From: Komarekiella atlantica HA4396-MV6
GTDB taxonomy: Bacteria; Cyanobacteriota; Cyanobacteriia; Cyanobacteriales; Nostocaceae
DNA length: 64,000 nt
Assembly: GCA_019359395.1 (NCBI GenBank)
Contig: JAHHHK010000016.1
Location: 62,001 to 126,000, forward strand
Direction: 5' to 3'
Position numbers and translations under genes: made by a program. Below are positions 48,391 to 58,727 of this stretch, piece by piece; the stretch's first letter is position 1; each line of letters starts with the position of its first letter. A model generated the notes under the pieces. It saw only the letters and a list, made by a program, of their open reading frames with translations, was not told the origin of the DNA and did no database searches.

Positions 48391-49119
48391 ATGAATATTT
48401 CAAAAACGACAAAAAAAGCATCATTCGCCACCTTTGGGACATCATTTATTGTTCTGGGAATAGCGATAGGAGGTCAGCAAGCACAAGCTGGTACTCTTTT
48501 TAGCAATCGGACAACGTTCCAAAACAATCTAGATACTTTTATTATTGATGACTACGAAAACTCTAGTTACCAAACAGGTAATATATTTAATGGGTCAACT
48601 CTCGATATCCATACTAATGCTTCTATGAGCGGCGTAGTTGGAGAGACTAAATACAAAACCACAACTCCCTTTGGAGCGAATGGATATAACTTAATAACAG
48701 CACAACAATCGGGGAACCATGCGTACTGTGCTGGTTGTAACGGTTCTTTCTTGTTAGATTTTACCCAAACAACAGTAGGAAACGCACTTGGGGTTTTTGG
48801 AGCGGGCTTTGATATTCTTTATGGCACTCAATACTTTGCTCAAGTTACCTTCGGAGACGATAGTACGCAAGATTTCTCTTTAGCAGGTCAAAACTTTTGG
48901 GGTATAACGTCTGAGAAAAGCATTAAGGGAATTCACGTTGGTCTTCAAGGTGGAGGAGCTACCACCAGTGGGTCAATTTTAATTGACAACTTAACAATAG
49001 GCGGCGCAAAGTCTGTTCCTGAACCTGCTTCAGTGATAGGAATTCTAGCTTTTGGTGCTTTCGGTGCTAGTTCACTCCACAAGCGCAAACAGCAACAGAA
49101 CGCCACAGCTAAAGTCTAA
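48391..49119 (+). CDS. PEP-CTERM sorting-domain protein
   Basis: The 242-residue exported protein has a signal peptide (FGTSFIVLGIAIGGQQAQA). A body rich in Asn, Thr and Gly follows, and the C-terminal PEP-CTERM signal is VPEPASVIGILAFGAFGASSL with basic HKRKQQQ after it. The motif directs proteins to exosortase for sorting at the envelope. No exosortase gene is in the window. A strong terminator follows, so it is probably monocistronic. CAGCNG with two Cys near the middle may form a disulfide. Confidence 0.9.
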   Translation: MNISKTTKKASFATFGTSFIVLGIAIGGQQAQAGTLFSNRTTFQNNLDTFIIDDYENSSYQTGNIFNGSTLDIHTNASMSGVVGETKYKTTTPFGANGYNLITAQQSGNHAYCAGCNGSFLLDFTQTTVGNALGVFGAGFDILYGTQYFAQVTFGDDSTQDFSLAGQNFWGITSEKSIKGIHVGLQGGGATTSGSILIDNLTIGGAKSVPEPASVIGILAFGAFGASSLHKRKQQQNATAKV

Positions 49120-49144
49120 ATTAGATACTATTTTATTTTTATGA

Positions 49145-49186
49145 CTGCTGTGTCTGCCATTGCTAGACACAGCAGCTTTTTATTTT
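49145..49186 (+). terminator. Terminator of the first PEP-CTERM gene
   Basis: CTGCTGTGTCT pairs perfectly with AGACACAGCAG (49165-49175) and is followed by CTTTTTATTTT. Confidence 0.92.
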
Positions 49187-49670
49187 GAGTTTTATGTGTT
49201 TCTTAATTGCGTAGTTAATATATTTGCATTTTAAAACACTGCCATGTTGTTCAGTAAATACGGATATAAATTTACTTTAAAGAAGTTACATATTTTCACG
49301 AAATTTTATTGGTTCATTTATCAATTTTTTAGATATAACTCATATTAGATAAGCATTTTGATTAAAACTTAATTGAAGTGGTATGTATTTTTTGTGTAAA
49401 TACACGCATAAAACTTGGTTATAAAAAAGAATTGCTATTAGGCTATGTAAATACACAGGTGAGGCAAACACTGATACAAACCTCACTGCTAACTTGAAGA
49501 CAACAGCTAAGTTAAATGCTGTAGTCATTTTCATAATCTCTTAAATCTGCGATCGCAGCGGAAAGCTGCACTTCACCTGTCAAATGTGAGGTGTTACTTG
49601 CAACGCGGAAATTTGTGTATTTGCAATTTGGATATTTTCACCACTAGCATTTTTTGTAGGAGTTAGTTCA
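49187..49670. other. Intergenic region between the PEP-CTERM genes
   Basis: AT-rich and without a supported gene. A 64-codon minus-strand frame (49340-49534) has no family resemblance or start context. Confidence 0.6.
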
Positions 49671-50717
49671 ATGACCAGATTTAAAATCAGAAAAAATTTT
49701 CAAAACGCTTGTAAAAAAAGTCTGAAAATATTTGCAACTATAGGTATTAGCGCACCCTTAAGTTTAGGATTAATTACTAGTGCAAATGCAGCATCAATTA
49801 TTAGTAACGGTACTATTCAGTTAGGGATAAATGATCAAGGCCATCTTAATGTCTCTGGTGGTACACCATCTTTAGGAGGAGTTACCGACGTTGGTTTAAG
49901 ATTCCTGCCAACCGGTGCTGAAGCAACTGCTCCAGGCTGCCTTTGTGAGGGTTGGGGTGTGGCAGATGCGATTACAGGACTGACCGGTTACGCCAACGTC
50001 GCCACAGATGGGGTTAAAAATCTAAGTCTGATCTCTTTCATTGCCGATGCGACTAAAGCTACTTCCATCGTTCAACTTGGAGATAGTCTTAAAATAACTC
50101 ACGACTATGCACCAGTAGCAGTAACGCCCTATTTGTATAAAGCCGCAGTTACTATAGAAAACATTGGCACAGCTGCTATTGGAGATCTGCGCTATCGCCG
50201 CGTCATGGACTGGGATATCGAACCAACACCTTTTAGTGAGTTTGTGACAATTAAAACAAGCGGTGCTAGTAATGTGCTGTTTACCAGTGATGATGGTTTT
50301 GCCTCGGCAAATCCCTTGAGTACACCAAGTAGCATTGTCTTTACAGGAGAAGCTGTTGACTCAGGCCCCAATGACCACGGTGCTTTATTCGATTTCGGCT
50401 TTGGTTCGCTGGCTATTGGAGCCACTCGTACGTTTAATATTTTTTACGGTGCGGCCCCGACCGAAACAGAAGCATTAGCTGCACTGGTTGCTGCTGATGC
50501 TGACAGGGTATATTCTTTAGGGCAGGCAAGTGGGCCAGATGGGCCAAGTACTGGTATTCCCAATACCTTTATCTTTGCCTTTTCAGGAGTTGGTGAACCT
50601 CCTAGCAAGTCTGTTCCCGAATCTGGTTCTATGTTGGGTGTGTTAGCAATAGGAACTTTCGGTGTGAGTTCACTCTTAAAGCGTCAGCAGCAACAGAAAG
50701 CCGCAACTAAAGTCTAA
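49671..50717 (+). CDS. PEP-CTERM sorting-domain protein
   Basis: The 348-residue exported protein starts with a basic segment (RFKIRKNFQNACKKSLKIF) and a hydrophobic signal (ISAPLSLGLITSANAA). It ends with VPESGSMLGVLAIGTFGVSSLLKRQQQQ, a PEP-CTERM signal in which the usual Pro-Glu-Pro is Pro-Glu-Ser. The body has beta-sandwich-like repeats of Gly and Asp but no named domain. It lies downstream of the other PEP-CTERM gene on the same strand, each with its own terminator. Confidence 0.88.
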   Translation: MTRFKIRKNFQNACKKSLKIFATIGISAPLSLGLITSANAASIISNGTIQLGINDQGHLNVSGGTPSLGGVTDVGLRFLPTGAEATAPGCLCEGWGVADAITGLTGYANVATDGVKNLSLISFIADATKATSIVQLGDSLKITHDYAPVAVTPYLYKAAVTIENIGTAAIGDLRYRRVMDWDIEPTPFSEFVTIKTSGASNVLFTSDDGFASANPLSTPSSIVFTGEAVDSGPNDHGALFDFGFGSLAIGATRTFNIFYGAAPTETEALAALVAADADRVYSLGQASGPDGPSTGIPNTFIFAFSGVGEPPSKSVPESGSMLGVLAIGTFGVSSLLKRQQQQKAATKV

Positions 50718-50742
50718 ATCATTTCTAAACTACTGCTTGAAT

Positions 50743-50783
50743 TGCTGTGTCTTTTAGTACAAGACGCAGCATTTTTTTATTTT
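50743..50783 (+). terminator. Terminator of the second PEP-CTERM gene
   Basis: TGCTGTGTCTT pairs with AAGACGCAGCA (50761-50771, one G-U) and ends in TTTTTTTATTTT. Confidence 0.9.
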
Positions 50784-52598
<1,815 letters not shown>

Positions 52599-52601
<3 letters not shown>

Positions 52602-52640
52602 TCATTAGTCATTGGTCATTGGTCATTAGTCATTAGTCAT
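52599..52640 (+). repeat. STRR heptamer array overlapping the atpD stop codon
   Basis: Six heptamers TAGTCAT/TGGTCAT run from 52599. The first TAG is the atpD stop. The array continues loosely to about 52646. Confidence 0.88.
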
Positions 52641-52673
52641 TAGTTCAAGTGCTAGTGACTAATGGCAAATTGC

Positions 52674-52722
52674 AAAAGACAAAGGACAAGTGATAAAGGA
52701 CAAAGGACAAAAGACAAATGAC
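52674..52722 (+). repeat. STRR heptamer array containing the atpC start codon
   Basis: Heptamers AAAAGAC, AAAGGAC, AAGTGAT, AAAGGAC, AAAGGAC, AAAAGAC and AAATGAC run in phase from 52674 to 52722. The ATG of the last unit (52718-52720) starts atpC. Confidence 0.85.
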
Positions 52723-53131
52723 ATTAACCGTCCGTGTAATTTCCCCAGATAAAACAGTGTGGGATGCCGCAGCTGAAGAAGTAGTTTTGCCCAGCACTAC
52801 TGGTCAGTTAGGTATCTTGACTGGACACGCGCCACTTTTAACCGCCCTGGATACGGGTGTGATGCGAGTACGTGCCGCTAAAAATCAGAATTGGCAAGCG
52901 ATCGCCCTTTTGGGTGGCTTTGCCGAAGTCGAAGAAAATGAAGTGACAATTCTGGTTAACGGTGCTGAACGTGGTGACAAAATTAATCTTGAGGAAGCCC
53001 GCACTGCTTACAACCAAGCGGAAGCCCGCCTAAATCAAGTCACAGCAGATGATCGCCAAGCACAAATCCAGGCAACCCAAGCCTTAAAACGTGCCCGCGC
53101 TCGGTTTCAAGCCGCTGGTGGTATGGTCTAA
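52718..53131 (+). CDS. atpC: ATP synthase F1 epsilon subunit
   Basis: The 137-residue subunit has the N-terminal beta-sandwich ([45 protein letters not shown] is the region around residues 2-46; key pieces are [14 protein letters not shown]) and the C-terminal helical pair ([14 protein letters not shown] and [14 protein letters not shown]). It links the rotor to F1 and regulates ATP hydrolysis. In cyanobacterial naming it is atpE. The start codon is inside a heptamer repeat with GGAC motifs but no clear Shine-Dalgarno. Confidence 0.96.
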   Translation: MTLTVRVISPDKTVWDAAAEEVVLPSTTGQLGILTGHAPLLTALDTGVMRVRAAKNQNWQAIALLGGFAEVEENEVTILVNGAERGDKINLEEARTAYNQAEARLNQVTADDRQAQIQATQALKRARARFQAAGGMV

Positions 53132-53636
53132 TTTGACTTCTATTTCGTTTATTAGGTTGGACAATATCCAACCTAGTAAAATATTTCTTAATTTGTTTAA
53201 AACAATCACACCAAGTTTAAGAAATTGAAGCCAGCCTTAGTGAAGTGTTAACTTAACTAATTAGTTGCCCAAAAGGACACAAATTATAAAATCTTGGTAC
53301 GCGTAAACAAAATAAATTAGTTGATATACATGGAAAATAATGCAATATGTAGGCGCATTAGTTTATTCCACTGATAGTTGTTAACTTTCCCATAGCAAAA
53401 AAAATGTAGGTTGGGTTTTGCGTTGCTCAACCCAACCCACATTTAATGCACTATTTTAGCTGTGTTAGTCCAGTAGATAAGGGTATTCCACTGATAGTTG
53501 TTAACTTTCCCATAGATAAGTGATATCAAGGTTAGATGATTATTTATTCGGCATTTCCTAAAGTAAGCACAGCAGTTTTTGATAACTTGCACACTAAATT
53601 TAGGTAAAATATAATGCCATTGTTGCGGCAGTTCTC
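53132..53636. other. Intergenic region with hairpins and a 32-bp direct repeat
   Basis: There is no gene. A hairpin TAGGTTGG/CCAACCTA (53153-53160 with 53168-53175) lies near the atpC end. A 32-bp direct repeat (53364-53395, 53484-53515) encloses another hairpin at 53403-53443. Confidence 0.7.
53364..53515. repeat. 32-bp direct repeat enclosing a hairpin
   Basis: TATTCCACTGATAGTTGTTA (first 20 bases) continues as ACTTTCCCATAG and is identical at 53364-53395 and 53484-53515. Between them is an imperfect hairpin AATGTAGGTTGGG/CCCAACCCACATT (53403-53415 with 53431-53443). Confidence 0.85.
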
Positions 53637-54707
53637 ATGACTTCATCTGCGTCTTTTGACACATTAGAGTCTCTCCAGGCGGATATCGCTGAATTAATTG
53701 ATCATTTACCGACGTTAAAACATCGGCAATTTATCAAACAGGCATTGGCTACAATAGTCCGTCTGGCTGATAGTGAAATTGATCGTCTCGATTGGAAGAT
53801 CTTATCGGCGGCTTTAGCAGACATGGAGCGCGGTTTCCAGCTATTTCATGCCTACCGACATGTTCGCAAAGTCACGATTTTTGGTTCTGCTCGCCTAGCT
53901 ACAGATACACCAGAGTACCACATGGCGCTTGAGTTTGCTCAGGCTGTTTCTCGATTGGGATTTATGGTGATGACAGGCGGTGGCGGTGGCATTATGCAAG
54001 CTGGTCATGAAGGTGCTGGACGAGAAAATTCCTTTGGCTTAAATATTCAGTTGCCCTTTGAACAGCAAGCAAACCCATTCATTGAGGGCGATCCCAAGTT
54101 AATTAACTTTAAGTATTTCTTTACGCGCAAGCTATTTCTTCTCAAAGAAAGTGATGCTGTCGCCTTGTTTCCTGGAGGCTTTGGTACCCAAGACGAAGCT
54201 TTTGAGTGCATGACACTGAGTCAAACTGGTAAATTTGGCCCAGTACCTCTAGTTTTAATTGATCATCCTGGTGGTGATTACTGGCGGTCTTGGAGCGAAT
54301 ACATTGATAAGCAGCTAGTGCAAAACGGTCTTGTGAGTCCCGAAGACCCCAGCCTTTACACGGTGACAGACAATCTAGATGTGGCTTGCGATGCCATTAC
54401 CGGTTTTTATCAGGTTTATCACTCCTGCCGTTATGTAGGTGATAGTTTAGTCATTCGTCTTAAGACAGATTTATCTGATGCTCTTGTAGAGCAACTCAAT
54501 GCTGATTTCAGCGACATTATTCTTAAAGGACGGATTGAAAAAAGTCAGGCGTTACCTCAAGAAGCACAAGATGAAACTGTTGGGCTACCCCGCCTCATTT
54601 TGTACTTTAATCAACGCGACTTAGGACGCCTATATCAAATGATTGCGACGATTAACCAGATGGGTACTCCTTCACCAGAAGATGCGGCACATCCAGAAAG
54701 GAAGTAG
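53637..54707 (+). CDS. LOG-family (TIGR00730-like) Rossmann protein
   Basis: The 356-residue protein has a helical N-terminal region of about 80 residues, then a LOG-type Rossmann domain: VTIFGSARLATDTPEYHMALEFAQ, FMVMTGGGGGIMQAGHEGA and the signature PGGFGTQDEAFE. LOG proteins cleave nucleoside monophosphates, classically cytokinin ribotides. This long cyanobacterial form has a C-terminal domain of about 100 extra residues (YQVYHSCRYVGDSLVIRLK and on), so its substrate is not certain. Confidence 0.88.
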   Translation: MTSSASFDTLESLQADIAELIDHLPTLKHRQFIKQALATIVRLADSEIDRLDWKILSAALADMERGFQLFHAYRHVRKVTIFGSARLATDTPEYHMALEFAQAVSRLGFMVMTGGGGGIMQAGHEGAGRENSFGLNIQLPFEQQANPFIEGDPKLINFKYFFTRKLFLLKESDAVALFPGGFGTQDEAFECMTLSQTGKFGPVPLVLIDHPGGDYWRSWSEYIDKQLVQNGLVSPEDPSLYTVTDNLDVACDAITGFYQVYHSCRYVGDSLVIRLKTDLSDALVEQLNADFSDIILKGRIEKSQALPQEAQDETVGLPRLILYFNQRDLGRLYQMIATINQMGTPSPEDAAHPERK

Positions 54708-55317
54708 GTGTTAAGGGTGGATTTTCCACCCTGGCATTTCTTCTTAAACTTGCCACCTTGGCATTTTCTTTTCCTGAAAGAGGTTTATCATGAAAGCCAA
54801 TTCCCAGGTTTTTCGGGTTTATAAAAACATAAGCTTAAGTTATGTTTATTAGTCTTTATTAGATTGATGGCATAATATTTCCAGTTATATCTAGAAAAGC
54901 CTATATAGGAATTTGATTAATAAACGCAAGAACATCTCACATTAGTCAGCAAGCATAGCGATAGTAATTTGTTGCTCTTGAATTATGTGATCTAGAAATA
55001 TGCGATTTACAATGGGTTTTTTATGAATAGATCACTGTAGGGTGGGCATTGCAATGCCCACCCTACAAGCTATCATAAATTGATTTTTGAAATTAATTGC
55101 TAGCAACACCTTAGTTAGAGGTTTTATGTTTTCCTGTGCCTATAGTCATTAGCGATAAGTATTATGGAATTGTAAAATGCGTAACAAAAATAATTTTATT
55201 AATTGTAATTTTAGATGAGAAAAACACTATTTGTAATGACTCAATGCTGATTAACTGTAAAAAGCTTGTATATTAGCACAGGAAACAACTTACCACATCC
55301 TAATAGGGGAATAAAAC
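54708..55317. other. Intergenic region
   Basis: No supported gene in 610 bp. It holds the perfect 30-bp palindrome at 55037-55066. Confidence 0.65.
55037..55066. repeat. 30-bp perfect palindrome (GTAGGGTG family), copy 3
   Basis: GTAGGGTGGGCATTG and its exact inverse CAATGCCCACCCTAC abut. The upstream flank ATAGATCACT resembles ATAGACCACA of copy 1 at 13654-13683. Confidence 0.92.
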
Positions 55318-56643
55318 ATGCTTGTGGAATTGCTGGGTTCAGGTTTAGCATCGCTCTGGCTGGAAATGGCTGGCGTACAAATCAAGCCTTTTGATGCCTT
55401 AGATGCATTGGCTTGGCAAAGTAGCCCTGGCTTAGTTCTTGCCCCTGATCCAAATCCAACTGGGGCTACCACAGTCCAACAATATCTAAAAGGACTAATA
55501 ACATCGAAATTAGTAGTACAAAATCTGACGGGAAGCCAGGGAATTTGGATGCAGTCCGGGCCGATGCTGATGGCCAATCACCAAGGTACGACACCTCTGC
55601 CTGCTGCCTCCTTAACTAAGATTGCCACTTCACTAGTTGCTTTAAAAACTTGGGGGCCAGATCACCAATTTGAGACTTTGGTAAGTGCCACAGGGCCAGT
55701 AGTAAATGGGGTTTTAAAAGGCGATTTGGTAATTGCCGGCGGTGGCGATCCGATGTTTGTTTGGGAAGAAGCGATCGCCCTTGGTAATACTCTCAATAAA
55801 ATGGGCATTAAGCAAGTAAAAGGAAATTTGGTAATTACTGGCAATTTCGCCATGAATTTCCAACGTCATCCGTTAATGGCAGGCCAATTCCTCAAGCAAG
55901 CCATGAATCATAAGACTTGGACTCGCCCCGCTAACTACATATACTCAATCATGCCCAAGGGTACACCCAAGCCTCAAGTCGTAATTGCAGGTAATGTCAA
56001 ATTTGAGCCACAATTAAATCCTCAAAAAACGTTGCTACTACGTCACCACTCTCTACCCTTGCAGCAACTCATCAAGGAGATGAATGTTTTTAGTAACAAT
56101 GAGATGGCAGAGATGCTAGCAGAGTCAGTGGGAGGAGCAACTGTAGTAGAATCAACAGCAGCAAACCTTGCTAGAGTGCCGCAGTCAGAAATTCAGTTAA
56201 TCAATGGTTCTGGTTTGGGGCCAGAAAATCGGATCTCCCCAAGAGCTGCTTGTGCCATGTTGATGACGCTACAACGAGAAGCTGTCGCTCATAAATTGAC
56301 TTTAGCTGACTTATTCCCTGTGTCTGGGTTCGATCACCGAGGTACAATGCATTCCAGACATATCCCTGCTGCCACTGTGATTAAAACTGGTACTCTCCGA
56401 GATGTTAGTGCTTTAGCTGGAGTTATGCCTACACGCGATCGCGGTTTGGTTTGGTTCGCTATTATCAACCGTGGCACAAATGTGTCAGCTTTCCGTACAG
56501 GACAAGACAATCTATTGCAACGTCTTGTAAAACAGTTGCAAGTAGCTCCTTCTGTTCCTGCTGCTATCACACCCCACTCGGCTATCAACTCTCTACCTCA
56601 ACTGGGTGCAGGCGATCGTAATGATATTTTGTTTAGAAGTTAG
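55318..56643 (+). CDS. dacB: D-alanyl-D-alanine carboxypeptidase (PBP4/DacB class)
   Basis: The 441-residue protein has the three penicilloyl serine transferase motifs: SxxK in PAASLTKIATS, SxN in VFSNNEMAEML and KTG in VIKTGTLRDVSALAG. A further domain is inserted between SxxK and SxN, typical of class C low-molecular-mass PBPs. It trims peptidoglycan stems in the periplasm. The N-terminal hydrophobic stretch is short and no classical signal peptide is obvious. Confidence 0.9.
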   Translation: MLVELLGSGLASLWLEMAGVQIKPFDALDALAWQSSPGLVLAPDPNPTGATTVQQYLKGLITSKLVVQNLTGSQGIWMQSGPMLMANHQGTTPLPAASLTKIATSLVALKTWGPDHQFETLVSATGPVVNGVLKGDLVIAGGGDPMFVWEEAIALGNTLNKMGIKQVKGNLVITGNFAMNFQRHPLMAGQFLKQAMNHKTWTRPANYIYSIMPKGTPKPQVVIAGNVKFEPQLNPQKTLLLRHHSLPLQQLIKEMNVFSNNEMAEMLAESVGGATVVESTAANLARVPQSEIQLINGSGLGPENRISPRAACAMLMTLQREAVAHKLTLADLFPVSGFDHRGTMHSRHIPAATVIKTGTLRDVSALAGVMPTRDRGLVWFAIINRGTNVSAFRTGQDNLLQRLVKQLQVAPSVPAAITPHSAINSLPQLGAGDRNDILFRS

Positions 56644-56687
56644 TTATTTGTCATTTGTTGATAACTTAAAATGACCTTGATTTTTGA

Positions 56688-57929
56688 CTATTGACGTTTT
56701 ACATTTTCCTGCGGAATAATCTCCGTCACTACTCTGTTGCCAGAACTACCACCTTTAACGACCATGTTTTCGGTTTGCAAATTACCAACAGCTGTTTCAC
56801 CTGTAAAATTCAATGGTGGGTCAACTTGCCGATAAACTACATTTCCTTGAGCTTCAATTAACTTATTATCTAAATACCAAGTTAGCGTATTGGATTTTAG
56901 AGCTTGGCTACGCTGTCCAACGGCATTGACATTGCCTGTTAAATAAACTGTTTTTTGTGGTATTTTCATTTCGCCTTGATTGGCGGTTACTGTAACTTTT
57001 TCAGTTTGGTGGTAGACACGCACTGGTGAATTTGTGTTGACAGTTTCGGCATTCATATTCCAGATCATAGAATTACTAGCTATTTGCATTGGTGGTTCTA
57101 GTAATTCCATTTGGGCATTTTGTTTGACAGTGGCAATTTTGGTTTTTAAGTTAACTTCCGCAGAATTTCCCCTGCCACGATCAGTAATTTGATTATTTTT
57201 GTAGCGGTCAATTTGTATAGGGCGATTGCCAATTAATTTCTCTTCTTTAATCTGCCAGATCAAATGCTCGGTTCTTATTTGCATTTGGGGATCAGCTGAA
57301 TTTGCAACTACCCCTCCCGAAAATTCCATACGTTGTTCGCGGGTTTTGACTCGTGCTTCTTGCGCTACTGCTTGGAGTTGTTTATGAGTACCGTTTAGCT
57401 GATTGCGGACAATCAATAAATCTTCTTTGGGCCGCCATTCTAATTCATTACCTCGCAACACAATCCCATTGCGAGGATCTGTAGCAAGTATTTTACCTTT
57501 AAGAAATAGCTGTTTTCCATCCTGTTCAATATCTGCCACATCTGCCTTGACTTGGTAAACTACTTTGCCATCTTGGTAGAGTTCACCATAAGGACTTTCG
57601 GCCTGACCGATTTGTTTTTCTTGAGTATATTTTGCCTGTTTAGCTCTGACTTTCCAAACTGGTCTTCCTACCTCATCTGCCTGTTCTAAAGTGACATCAA
57701 AGAAAGTTAAATTGCTGTCTCGGTCAGATGCACCTGAATCAGTTGATTTAGAGGCTATGGGGGATTTCCCCCCGCAGCCAACTAACCCAATTATCAAGAA
57801 GGTTAAAAAAATAAAAAAGGAGGTACGCAGGCGAGGAGTAGACGAGTGGAGGGGTAAAGGAGGTAAGTGAATAATTTTCCTGATCTCCCTCTCCTCCTGT
57901 CTTCCCCTCTGATTAAATTGATGCTTCAT
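56688..57929 (-). CDS. lptC: LptC-like lipoprotein (LPS transport)
   Basis: The 413-residue protein has a delayed hydrophobic segment (SFFIFLTFLIIGLVGC) ending in a lipobox-like Cys at about residue 52. A long chain of LptC/OstA-like beta-jellyroll repeats follows (WKVRAKQAKYTQEKQ, LRGNELEWRPKEDLLIV, RTEHLIWQIKEEKLIG, ALKSNTLTWYLDNKLIEAQG). Cyanobacterial LptC is much larger than in E. coli and includes LptA-like repeats. Residues 20-33 before the signal (HLPPLPLHSSTPRLR) are encoded by a purine-rich repeat-like stretch. It overlaps the NYN gene stop by one base (TAATG). Confidence 0.85.
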   Translation of the reverse strand: MKHQFNQRGRQEEREIRKIIHLPPLPLHSSTPRLRTSFFIFLTFLIIGLVGCGGKSPIASKSTDSGASDRDSNLTFFDVTLEQADEVGRPVWKVRAKQAKYTQEKQIGQAESPYGELYQDGKVVYQVKADVADIEQDGKQLFLKGKILATDPRNGIVLRGNELEWRPKEDLLIVRNQLNGTHKQLQAVAQEARVKTREQRMEFSGGVVANSADPQMQIRTEHLIWQIKEEKLIGNRPIQIDRYKNNQITDRGRGNSAEVNLKTKIATVKQNAQMELLEPPMQIASNSMIWNMNAETVNTNSPVRVYHQTEKVTVTANQGEMKIPQKTVYLTGNVNAVGQRSQALKSNTLTWYLDNKLIEAQGNVVYRQVDPPLNFTGETAVGNLQTENMVVKGGSSGNRVVTEIIPQENVKRQ

Positions 57930-58567
57930 TATTCTTGGATTTCTAAATGTCCATCACTCGCTCTTGGGTCTTCCAAAAAACCCATACTAGATAACGGTCG
58001 ATATGGATAGCTTTGGCGAGGAGTTTTTTGGATATCTTCTTTGATGGCTTCTAAATCAATATAGCGATCGCTAACATTAATTAAGCTATCGCTAGTCATT
58101 GAACGCAAACTCACTACCTCTACCCGCACACCCCGATAGCTCACCGAATTCACTGCATAAGCTAAATCCCCATCACCACTGACTAAGACAGCGGTATCAT
58201 AAGAATCGACTAGTGCCATCATATCTACTGCTATTTCTACATCTAGGTTAGCTTTTTTAGAGCCATCTGGTAGCTGCACTAAATCTTTAGCGATGACTCG
58301 ATAGCCATTACGACGCATCCACAGTAAAAACCCTTGCTGCTTCTCGTTCGTCCGGTCTACCCCAGTGTAGAAAAAAGCTCGCAGCAGTCTAGAACCTCCA
58401 GTTAATCGACATAACAGCTTCGTGTAATCGATTTCAATCCCTAGTTGCAGTGCCGCATAAAATAGATTTGAGCCATCAATAAATATAGCGACCCGACCCC
58501 GATTTTCCAAAACTTGTTCTGGCGTAAATATTGAGTCGTTTTCCAAATTATTCAACATTGTTGTCAT
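57929..58567 (-). CDS. NYN-domain protein (LabA/DUF88 family)
   Basis: The 212-residue protein has the NYN PIN-like nuclease core with acidic residues in RVAIFIDGSNLFYAALQLG, DVEIAVDMMALVDSYDTAVLVSGDGDLAYAV and VRVEVVSLRSM. A relative, LabA, acts in circadian output in Synechococcus, and many others are untested RNases. The C-terminus is a short tail without extra domain. It is immediately upstream of lptC with a one-base overlap. Confidence 0.9.
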   Translation of the reverse strand: MTTMLNNLENDSIFTPEQVLENRGRVAIFIDGSNLFYAALQLGIEIDYTKLLCRLTGGSRLLRAFFYTGVDRTNEKQQGFLLWMRRNGYRVIAKDLVQLPDGSKKANLDVEIAVDMMALVDSYDTAVLVSGDGDLAYAVNSVSYRGVRVEVVSLRSMTSDSLINVSDRYIDLEAIKEDIQKTPRQSYPYRPLSSMGFLEDPRASDGHLEIQE

Positions 58568-58727
58568 ACCTCAGTTTTATCCCTGTTATTTTTGATACAA
58601 ATTACCAACTTTTACATGCGAGTTAGAGCGGTTTATGATAATCTTCAGGGGCTAACTTCAGTTAAGCCCCGATAAATTTTTTGACAGAATTTAGTAGAGA
58701 TTCAACAAAATTGGAGTTTGATAAGGG

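Noticed and set aside
54790-54852. 20-codon ORF (MKANSQVFRVYKN)
   Set aside because: Too short and without supporting context.
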